DNA of 64,000 nucleotides from Echinococcus granulosus (lineage: Eukaryota > Platyhelminthes > Cestoda > Cyclophyllidea > Taeniidae). Below are positions 51,801 through 63,800 of the stretch, one piece after another (position 1 is the stretch's first letter; the number at the start of each line of letters is the position of its first letter). The stretch covers positions 304,777 to 368,776 of the forward strand of contig NW_020170433.1 of assembly GCF_000524195.1 (NCBI RefSeq), read 5' to 3'. Made by a program: the position numbers and the translations under genes. The notes beneath the pieces were generated by a model that worked only from the letters and a program-made list of their open reading frames with translations, did no database searches and had not been told where the DNA came from.

Positions 51801-54800
51801 GGAAAATGTGAAACATCTCGGACTGGTCTGCGGAGCAGCTGCCGTTTTGGCAGCTCTCTATGCCTGTAAAATAAGGGAGCAGTATGGCTTCATTTTGCAC
51901 GCGGCACAAGTTTTCGGACTCTGCAATTAATTTTACTAGGTAATCTTTTGGAAATAATTAATGGGCTAATATTAAAAAAAAACCACCTGAAACAAATTGT
52001 TTCATCACTTTCTGAAAAGTAAGAGCTTGCGGATTTTTAAAGACTGAAAGAGTAAAGGAATTCTCTTACAGAAGTAAATGAAAACTACTTTAATTTACTG
52101 GAAGGGAATATTCCGTCGAGCTAGGATTTTCGCGGTTTGTCGGCTAACAAAGAACCAGCAATTTGAAAATAAGCTACACCATCTTTCCATCTCGTCCACT
52201 AAAATTGCTAAATTGTAAAGATTTGCAAAGCATTACATTTGTATACGCCTTGAAAAGTTCCTTTGGAGAGTGAAATAAAGTTGTGTGGAGAATGTGCTGC
52301 TGAATAGATTAAGAGCACTCATGGAATTGTTTTTGAAAGGATTGCAGAAAGGCTCTTTCAGTCAAGAGTTTAGGTGATGGGCATAGTAGATAGTAAATAA
52401 GTAAATGAGCGCGGAATTAAACGCGTTTGCTGATATTACTCATTTCGATATCTTTTTAAGTAAATTAATATATTTCATTGGACTAGCATAGAGGCTCCAA
52501 AAGACCTTCAGACATCTTTTGACTCGCGTATATTTAAAAGCGAACTGATTAAAACAAAGGAGAACTTATCTTTAAATATTTACCCATATTTCGTGCATAA
52601 GAATACTTTGAGGTGGTGCTAATTACTCGTAGATGCAGTTTTCGTGTATTTTTAGCAATCACTTTCACTTCAAGGGCTGCCACCTCACCAGCCAGAAAGG
52701 GTTACATGATATGCTTTTTTTTCTCCCGCCTTCGACACGCAATGCAAAGTCAGGAAGCTCCTTGAATACTCCAAGTACAACTTCCAAGGCAATCACGTCC
52801 ATCTCTTTATTTAAATTGAAGGTCTTGAGAGGGTTTTGATAGGGTGCCAACTCTTAAAATGGAGACAATTTAAGTCACCAGTACCAACGTTAAGCAACAC
52901 GTACTGTACGGCAAAGTGGTAAGAGCGTTATGGTTGATGAATTCTATGGACAGATAAGGCAGTATTACAACACTTTTCAAATAACAGATGCTTCAATTTA
53001 CTAAAATTAGTAAAGATTTATTGGGAATTGAGGGAGGTGCAAAAGAGGTCCATTGCTTACTTTTAATCTCGTTTATCAAAGCAGCCACACAATTTAATGG
53101 CCCATTTCGCCCTACTGCCACGTTGGATCTTTTGGCCAGCATGTGACCTAGTGGGAAAAACAGATTCTGTTGTTGTTCAGAAATGGACATAAAAATGCTT
53201 TTCAAAGCAGAAAACATCAGGAGGAGCTGTCAGTTTGGCAAGCAGAAACAATGCACAGCGAATAAGGTGGTGCGAGAGGCGACAAAGTCAACTGAACCTC
53301 GAGGGAAACACGCATCTTTAATGGATACCAAACTTTTGAGGCATGGATTTCACAGCGGTTGCAAATAAAAAAGGAATGTTTCTTTCAGGTTTTTAGATAA
53401 ATGACTATCTTCCATCTTTTGCCTAGTCTATTTGATTTGTAACACATATATCAAACCAAACAGAGTGAATATTAATTTAGGACAGAGACACCCTTTTCAA
53501 GTAATAGCACTGAAGTTGCCTGTAAAGAACTTGGTAGGCGTCAGATCCTTGGAATGGTAGACTGACCAAAATGCTTTCGACACAAGCAGTTGAAACAGAG
53601 ATTTCTGTCATCAGTGAAATTGCGAGGCAGTAAACATCTATAATTTAAGCAAAAGCTCAAACTAACTAACCGTTTAACTAGTCAACCGATGAAAGCATCC
53701 ACTGACACTTAATGTGTGGTTTTCTGATCTCAGCATCACGTCATAATGCGGTTCTGGATCGTGGCTACGCGGAATTCCAATTCCTCTACACCAACACCAC
53801 CGACTCTGGGGAGTACGTCTGCGTCGCCAAGACCGCCAACGGCTCTGCCCAATCAACCAGTTGCAGTCTCACGTAAGTCCCTCGCCACACCACCGCTTAG
53901 TTAATGGGCTTGTGAAACAGGTACAATATGGGTGCAAAAAATAGGTGTTATTTTTCCTCGGTTTGTAGATAGCCAACCTCCCAGGAATGCCTGGTCCCTA
54001 AAAACTTGTTAACCTCCGCAGCATTCCACCTTTTATTAGCCTCAATCGTTTAACTAAAATATGCTGGTGATTCTTCCTTAAAGCCCTAACTGGCAGCACA
54101 AGATCTTCAAATGGACAAGAATAGTAGCTAATGCCACCAGGGTACTGCTTGTACCCAAAGGCCAGTAGATGGTTCACTTCTTCGGATACAGTGTGCATAG
54201 AACATACCGTAAACTAGACAATCTTAGTGTTTGCTGTCAAAAGTAGGGATAATAATAAACTATGATAAAATAGTAAGGGTTTGTAGACTACCCTGGTTTC
54301 TGCATTTTGAAGGTGGCTTAAATGCACAAATTTACATTACGAATCAAACTGTTAGGCATTGACGAGTAAGCCAAATTCTAGTTCATTGTAGGAAACAATT
54401 TAAGGCTCTGCTCTTCAAAATCTTTTTTTTCATTAAAGTGGCGGTCGTAGAGTTTATTCTGATATCTCAAACCAATGCTATAGTCCTCTTCCTTTATTTT
54501 CACACGTTAAAGGGAATTAAGAGAAACTGGGATAGTATGAGAACCGAAGGGTAGTCATATCCCAAGATATGGGCGGCATGCAAAAAAGACATGCAACCAT
54601 GAATTTATTAATTAAAATAATTATTTTCCCCACATTTAAGCCATGTAGCGGAGTGAATGCCTAATTTAATAAGTAGTAATGAATAGGACCTTCGCCTAAT
54701 GCCCATCGCATTCCCATTGGTTAAATATAATAGCCCTGACACGAAAATCGAGGGTGTTACTTCTAATTCCCTCATCGCGTGTAGGATTGTGCCAGAGGAC

Positions 54801-57800
54801 AGTGTGGTGACAGACTCGCAGCTGCCCGATGAGTCGATGATCATGAATCTAGCGGCCGTGGAGAACCAATTAGCCATGAACGGGACGCCCAGGCGTGAGG
54901 AGGAGGTAAAGTTCACCTCGCCCCCTCAATTCCTTCGCCCACTACTACCGCAAATTGGCCTGAAGGAGAATGAACGCGCCAAGTTTGAGACTTTCGTTCA
55001 GCCCGCCAACGATCCCAGTCTCATTGTTGACTGGTTCAAGGATGGAGAACCTCTCAAAACTGGTATGACTCAGTTAGCATTATTCTTTGTCAGTTGTTTT
55101 TAGTCGACAACATTTGAGTTATTCCTGAGGACGTTACAAAGGATAACATGGTGACTGAGAGACAAGAAGTATAGATGGCCTGAAAAAGCAGACTGGATCA
55201 GTCACAGTTGATGGAATTCCTTTGCCGAAATCAGTCGATAAATTTACTTTCCAGCTAAATCCACTATTCTTAACAGCATTTAAAAGTTTCTTTTATAAAT
55301 TATATATCATATTATTCTGTAACAGTTCCACTTCCTTTTATTTTGTTATAAATTTCCTAAGACGTGATGTGCATTGGAACAGCTTTTAATGGTGATCATG
55401 CAACTTGATCACTGGTTTTGAACAACAGATCTGCATCCGCATCAAAGTTCCTGTTCTAAGAAGTTGGGCCTTCTTAAAATCCTTCTGAACTGGGGTTCAT
55501 TCGTTACAAAAGAGGAGGGTGAAAGACGCTCTGACAGGCGAATCACCTACTTCGACTTTAACCAATCGCTGAATTCCTTTTGATTTTGTCACTTGACCGC
55601 GAAACAGAGTCGGATTTTACGATCATTTTGTAAAAGGTATAGTGTGCCCAAATTATAGATAAAATGCTTGGCCTTACACCTTTGACGTGACACCTCTCAC
55701 TTTGCTGTTTGTCACCTTTTTGTCGACTGTGAAGTCATAAGTCTCCGTTCAATAACCAAAAAATTGATGACACTCTAACTTCTCGGAATTCCCAGTAGAT
55801 ATAACGCTTTGAAGATACCGTAAGGATTTGAACGGCAGTGCCCCACCAGAATCAGGATGCTTTTTGAGAGATTAAATATTTTTTGAGGCAAACAAATGAA
55901 TCATAAAAAGTTTGTCTGTCGCCTGTCCTAACTAGCATTTCAGACATGAACGAAACTGAGTGAAGGCTGTATTTGCAAGCGAACTTGTAAGAGGACGAGG
56001 ATTTGAGAAGGATGAGTTCTCATACCCTGCACGAAACGTGCTGTACTTTGTAGTTCTAGTTCTCCCACAAAAGACAGGCTATTGCAACCACAATTGCTAG
56101 TCTTCTTGGCCCGACGATAAAAGCCAAAGCACGCTGAAACCACTTTTTCAAGCATGTTACGTTAGAGACCTAATTTTAGATTGGTGGCATATGCTTTGAT
56201 CAAGGGAGGCCAATTCCTACTTTTTATTCACGCCGTTGGTTGGATTATAGCTGTGTAATACACACAAATAAAAACTCTCCAGTGGGCGCATTCCCAATTG
56301 CTAATATCTATTCAGGAACTAATGAACCCATAGAATTATTCAGGTCACAGCTCAAGATTAGATTGTAGTTCATAAAGATGCAGATGTACTACATTAAAAC
56401 CTCGACAATAGTTGCACGCGACCCCAATCCGACCATCCTTTGATCCGATCATATACCTTCTACGCCATACAATCTCTGCATAGCTTGATTTCTGGAGCTA
56501 CATGGGATTGCGTTTATGACGCACCTGGTGAGGAGCTGAACTGCTCAACCTCTTCCATGTTTGCGTTCAGTGAGACTCCTTCCACGAAGTAGGTAATCAT
56601 GATATCGTGTTTTAGGTTGTCGGTTTACCGAGACAATGGATCGCGGCTACGTGATTTTGGACATTCACTACACCTATCCCGAAGACAGTGGACAGTATCA
56701 TTGTGTAGCAAAGAACAATGCTGGCTCGACGCCTAGCAACGTTGTTGAATTGAAGTAAGATTACTTCTGTTATTTAAAGCCAAATAACCTGTTACTTTAT
56801 GTTCTCCAAACAAATCTCAGGAATGGAAGAGGGCACAACAAAAGTAGTGCCAGGTTCTGCTTACTCTTTCAAAGAAAGTAACAAATTTTTCTCTATTTAG
56901 CTGTAAGGGTGGCATCGGCATCGTGACGGACTCAGTTCTCTCGGCTGAATCTGTACACTACCTTCAAAGCCTCGACGCTCTCGAGATTTCAACATCGTGA
57001 GTTGGGAAAAGGATCCCAGTAGATAGCCCTTTCCTATCATAACTAATACAGATTTCAGCGAATCTTGATTCAACCATGGAAGCTTTTTTAAATAAAAGGG
57101 GGGAAAAGTAGAATACATTTTAAATAAAAGATTCCATCCATAAGTAATTTGCGAAGATGTTTACAATACTTAATACTCGGTGGAAATAGTCAAGGCGTCA
57201 TCAAAAACTACTGTCTGTTTTGCATTTTTGGGTCACCGATTCATAAAGTAAAACACGGATTTGGTAGTATTTTAGTAGGCAATTGCAAAAGAGTCTTAGG
57301 TTGGGGAGAATAAGCAGAAACTGACACCTTTTCGTACGTGCATGGGTAATATTTCAGCCATACAATTACGAATTTGAGACTAGTTTTAGTCTTGATAGCT
57401 TATAAGTTGACTATTCTTCCACATTTTGCCTGCCCAGATCCGTTCTTTGTTTGATTAAGTGGGTTATTTTTAAGATCTTCTCACCCAAAATGGTCATATA
57501 TTAAAAAATTATTAGCTTTACCATCAGGAGCCACGAAGCCTTTCGCAGTTGAGATTTCAAAAAACACCGGTATGAAGATGAAGTAGTTTTAAAGGGTGCA
57601 GGACACAATAAGTGCTAAAATAAACCTGAACCATCTTTTTTGCAAACTACATGTGCCGGAGATAGCTACTGCTGAAGCAATAAAACTGTCCTTAAAAGGC
57701 AAATGGTGAGTCATCCAAGTCAAGCGAGGTTATGACATCCCCTACTCGTGCGTCGACGACCTCTACCCTGCGTCACCCCCTCATTTGTCACAGTGATCGC

Positions 57801-60800
57801 ATGATTACATTGCTGTTGCCCTGTCGTAAGTATACACACATCACAGGCAGTGGGGTCAGTTAGCTAAGCGTTCTAGCCTTTCCCAACGTCTGATGATGTG
57901 GCCGTAAATGTCAATGGAGCATCGGTTGACTACAGCTAGTCAGTTCTTTACGGCGGTTAGGAACGCTTCATTTTCAATCCTGAAATTTGTTTTTATGGCA
58001 TTCCTATGAAACCGCATCACTCAGATGAATGACTACCACAACCGTTTACTAACCCTATACCTAGAAATTTAATTCTATTGGTTTCCAATCAGTTCCACTT
58101 AGTTATCCATCGTGACCATGGATATAGCGCTATTTTATTTCATATACTTGGTGGCCAAATGAAATAGCATCCTTAAAACTAAAGTGCGTAATGATTAATT
58201 TACACTAAGGCGATCAGTTTATATTGAAAATGTTTTATTTACTGGACAGATAGCAAGGTACATGATCCTCTTATGAAGAGCCTTCCGCATTGTGGGAACT
58301 GCCCATCTTGGACCACTTCGTTAAATCACTAAAAAATGGGCAGATTCAGTACTAATTCCTGCCACAAATCCACCTGCTTTTGTCGCCTTGAATGAACTAA
58401 TTATCAACCTCAACAGTCCAACAGGAACTGTTTTATGTGCAAATACTTTAAAGTTTTCACCAAAAAGGATCTTTGCGCGCGTTGAATTTAAACGAGGTGG
58501 GCAAAGAACCCCAAAAAGTGAAAAAGGCAATGCCCTTTAAAGTATCAATTTAAAAAGATACATGAGGGAAGGGAAGAATTCATTGATCCCAATCCTGCTT
58601 TTACTTGAGGTTTACGCAGAGGGAAAGGAAAACGTGTAATAGTAGTTTCGTAGAAATGGTCACGTGTTTAGCATTCACACAGAATTGCATGAAATTTGCG
58701 TACATTTGTTCTCACATCTACCCAAACAATTCTTAGCCTTAAAATCCACAGAATTTTAATAAAATTTTGAGAAGTGGATCTTTAGATTTATCCACACTAG
58801 ACTGGCTCATCTTTGACACCAATCAGTATCATTATTCAGGACAGCAATTAGGTTCTCCCTTTGCTACCATCAAAGCACAAGGCGAAAAGTCACAGGGTTA
58901 CTAAAAATTTCTAATGTGCAGTGGCTAATCAGGGCGACACTCATTTACTATGCCTCGACTGGTTAAATTTTGCGCAGCTGAGACGACAGAGGTGGACAAG
59001 GCGGTTTTAAAAGAGCCACTTTATACTTTTTTGTTTTTACAATGTGGTGGGATGATCACAATCAAAGCACTGAGGTAGTTATGGCGCGCCCATAAACATT
59101 TCCAGTCAAAATGCAATTTAAATTAGTTTTGCTTGGAGAAGTCGGATATCTCGTACGCAGCCTATTTTATCAACTCATGGAGTCTCCTACCCAGTTTGAA
59201 ACATTGCTCTAATTGTAGGTATTTAAGTGAATGAACATCACAAATTAGCTTAGTTGCTCCATTATCTTTAAAAGTAGTTTAAACTAACTGATCAGATTAG
59301 TTAGGTCATAATGATGAAGCGTTGGAAACTTCTCACCCTAATGTTGCGCTCAGTGACCAATCAGCGAGGCGGCTCTGCCGATTGTGCATTGTAGGCAAGA
59401 CCAACGCTACACAGAGGCCGAGCAGCACCCAGAACCGCCGAGCTTTGAATTGGAGCCAAAGAACACTACTGCCATCGAGGGCTCTCCAGTGCGTCTCCTC
59501 GTCAAGGCTGGTGGGTACCCACATCCTCGTGTCCAGTGGCTCATCAATGGCGACGTACTGCCCACTGTAAGCCTGCCTACACTCGTTTTATACGAACTGT
59601 TAACGGCTTTTCTCAGTTAATAAACACTAGTCTGAATTCACTATTTTGGAGGTTAGTCACTCGAGGGATTTGCCAGTGAAATAAGTTCGATCTCATTCCG
59701 TGGCTTCACTCGTCGTTCTTTTGGATAGGAAAATGCTTTTGTGTTGTGGAGCATTTCCCACCAACCTTTTCTTAAGTCCACGCAACTTACCTCTTCTTTT
59801 TGTTTTTTATCGGATAGGGCATTTGTGACACTGCGTTTTTTATTCCTCGTTTCGGCGTTTGGAATAAGCGATGGAGGGAACACCGCTTGCAGCTTCTATA
59901 GGTTTGAGATTGATACAAAAAGAAAACCTCCTAAATTTTTTTGCATCTAAAAGGAGATATGAGAGTAAAGTTTTTTATTTTTGTGCTTTGACAATACTGG
60001 ACCGACTTTTCCTCTATGGCAAAAAAAGAAGCTAATTTCATGAGTTCCGATGGGCCTGTTTGCAAATATTTCTTTAGGCTAACTCCGGTGTTCCGCTAAC
60101 ATCAGCAAGTGTTTTTATGAAAAAATTTTCCATCCACCACCGATGGGAATGTTGATAAATTGTTCAATATCCTCCCGTAAGTAATCTCACCTTTTTATCT
60201 CACGAACTTTGTGGACAAAAAATGTCCCTCTAAGGAGCAGGAATCCGTCAAACGGGTACACCTGATAATGCCTTTTCTCGGTAGATAATTTCCCTCGGTC
60301 CATGTGTGGAAAAGTCATGTGGAAGGTGTACCTGACCCATTAAAAAGGGAGGATCGACTTCAAACCCATAAATCCAACAATAACTAATGCCGAAAACAGT
60401 TTCTTCTCAAAAGATTTTCACTTAAAGATAAAAAGTGTGCCACTGGAAGTGCTTAGTAAGTGATGGATACAAGAGGTAGACTGAAAAAGTTTTTATTCAT
60501 TTTAATCTTATGATAGGAAGTGACGAAATTAATTCCACTATTTTGAATTTCCCGCCAACATAGGACTTTTGAAATGACGAGTTCGGATGCAGATTTAGTT
60601 ACTAATGGCTGTGTCCACAATTTGACAAGATTTGGATGTAATCCCCCATTTACAACCAAAGCAGGTCAAGTTGACACTTACCAGCTCATTTCTCATTCTG
60701 ACTGCTAACGACAAGCCCAACGGGTTTTTTGTGTAAACATTCATGCAATGGAAGCATTGTTTCCTCACACAGGGGAAACAGCTCTAAGAGCAGAAAAGTA

Positions 60801-63800
60801 GGTTGATATAGAATGGCCGTGAGAAGGAAGTGGGGTGCAGTTGATTACACACAGCACCTTCGGTTATCTTTGATCGTGGCGTTCCATAAATGGAATAGAG
60901 TGGGTGAGGCAATTAAAGCAAAAACAAAGCATCTTTTTTGGTGTTTTTGTGCGCTGATTCATGCAGACAGTTGCATCAAAATCGTCGTTTGGTAACGCCT
61001 TAATCTAACATGTTTGCCACTTGAGCTAATTGTCTGATCCATTGTTGGTCATACAGACCCATTCACTAAGCATGAATGATTTCTTATGAAGTTCCCACAC
61101 TGTTAAAATAAAATATCTTGTTCGTGACTCCGCCTCCAGATGCTAATAAATAATAGCACCGAAACCGTTGCTAAACATAACACATTTGCGCAGTTTGCAA
61201 TATCTGTGAGAGGCTTGCATCTGATGAATAGTTGCTGAAATCAAATACCATTTCCAGTATAATTTAAAATCACTGCCAGGGGTTAGAACAATGTTTTTTA
61301 GTGCCATTTTGATAGACTTGATCAACGCCTCTTCCACGAGAGACGCAGAGGCAAAAAGTCAGCTCACATGTTCTGTTGTTCCTTCATCAGACTAACAGCA
61401 CCATAGCCTGTCGGTTGATTTTAAACTCAACTGATTTTTTGTGCACGGTTTATTGTAACGATTTATCACAAACGCCCCATGTCTGGAACGCCACACTCAT
61501 GTGATGCTGGAGGCGCGTATACTAATCTCTGAACTAAGAGAAATTCTCTTTGCTCCACCATACTTCTTTGCGTTGACAGAGCGGTGGTGGTGGCGCATGG
61601 CGCATCTACAATGACGGTGGCATCAGCTGCCTGGAGTTTAATCGTTGCGGACCGCCTGGAGAGTACACAGTGACTGCAGTGGCGAAGAACAACTTGGGCG
61701 AGGCCGCATCCGAGTGCTCTCTCGTCATCGATCCACAACCCGACTACCGACCCGACCTCAAACACGTCGCGCCTGGTCAGTCACCTCCCCTTTCCACCCA
61801 AAATGGATACTTTTCTCCTGTCAAACTAGCCCGAGTCATCCCACAAAGTGAAGGAAACGTAGAGTACCTTTCACTGTTAACTTATGGAAGGGCTGGGAGA
61901 CTAGTAGTGTTAGGGATGGTAGAGAGAGCACTCTGTCCAATTCGAGGGCTCCTTGTGGTGGTGAAACGATTTTATGCCACAACACGAGTGTAGCCAGCCT
62001 ACCTGTAATTGAAAATCTTTGAGATTTCGACGGACTCATCTCCTAAACCGTCTCGGTAAAATGCATTTGTTGAAGTTCATTTTCTTAGTATTGGTCATGA
62101 CTGGGCATCATAAAGTGGCTCCTCGGCGCCACACTCTGCTGTCATTTCTCCTCTTCGCCTCTCTATCACTTTACCGTTACTAAACTGAAGTCGTCTTAGG
62201 CTTCTTTCTACCCCAGGGGACATCCAAACTTCTGCTAGTACCAATGATTCGGCAAAGAAAGAGGCCTTGAAGGTAAAAACTAGAAAAGGGGGAGCTTCAT
62301 AATTCATTCATTAAATAGAATTACTTAAATTTTGATAATAAAAATTTATCAAAACGTGGTGAAGCCACTTCCTCAGTTTTGAATAATTGTTGCCTCTCCT
62401 CCTTTTTCCACTCAGAAAATCCATTCAGACGCATGGCGAACCTTAAACGCGTGGAACGCAGTGAGGAGTTGAGGAATGCCTTCGAGAAAACCAAACCGAA
62501 GGTTCTTGAACTGCGCAAACTAGAACGACGTGAGTTCACCTGGGCTTCCTGATTTGAGGCCTTAATCAGACTGCCTTTTCGTCGAAATCTTCCCCAAAGG
62601 GAAGACTCTTCGTGAAAGCATGATTGATTTAATAAAATCCAGGGCACATACCAGAGAGGATAAAGTTTCCGGAATTAAAGGGAGAAATTGAGTTGTTATT
62701 TGTTTCGGTAAAGGGCTGCAATTATGACTATTGAGTAGTTGGAAAAATGTCTTGTAAAAGCTGTAACAGGTAGTACAATTATTGTCATGTTTTGCAAAGC
62801 GTACACTTGAATTTCAAGACAATTTTAAATGGAAAAGCAATGCGCACTTAAGGACATCTTTTGATCTCCTCTAAAGAAAAGGTAAATAGCGTCTGCAGCA
62901 TTTGGTTAGCTCCCGCAATGACGGGTTGCATGAATGATGATTGTGGTGATTTCCTCGTAAAGGTCTCTAAATCTCCTCTGTGTAGTAGAAGATCAAATAC
63001 TGTTTGACAGATGGTAGTAGTAAATTATGCGGCACCGTTTTTATCTCCTTTATAAGGAAATAGCCAAACGGAGGGCCTGAACGACACGGAACTGATGTAC
63101 ACTCAGGTGCAAGCATCGCTGCGCTCGAACCGTCGCTCGCTCCAAGGCGACCCGATGCGAGCTAGCCAGCCGGCCTCGGCTCCAGCCCCGGTACCGCCAC
63201 GGCCACAGCCACAGGTGCAATATCAGCAACAGGCACCGACACCGAAACCACGACCACCACCGCAGCCGCAGCAGCCACCAATGCAACCACTACAGCAGAC
63301 TATGGTTCAGGTAGGTAATATTACTGCTACTTTCGTGGTACTCCAAATAGACCAAATTAAGGATCGGACAGGGCTTGGTAAGTAGGAGTGCTCAATAAGT
63401 TAATGGATTGCGGTAGAGTTTCGATTTGTTCCTCTGATAATAAAAGCTATTTAGACGACGTGGAAAGCAGCGATTAAGAAGAACCCCATCGGCTACAGGA
63501 AAAGATACGGTCACAACCACTACAAATACAAATGCAACACGAGACAGTAGTTCAGTCGCAAGTACAAGAAATCCAATTGATGTTGCAACACCTGGTACAA
63601 AAGAACCTAATATCGCAGAAGCTTCTCCCTATTTGCGCATTTCTCTCGGCCTCCCCTACTCCCTGCTTTTTATGTCAGAGGGTAATTTGGCCTTAGCTAG
63701 ATTAAGGGGTCAATTAATTAAAGAGCCAAAAATAAGTATGGTAAAAGCCCATTCCAAGATTTAGCATTTAGGCGCACAAAAAATTCAGGCTGTTTAATAA

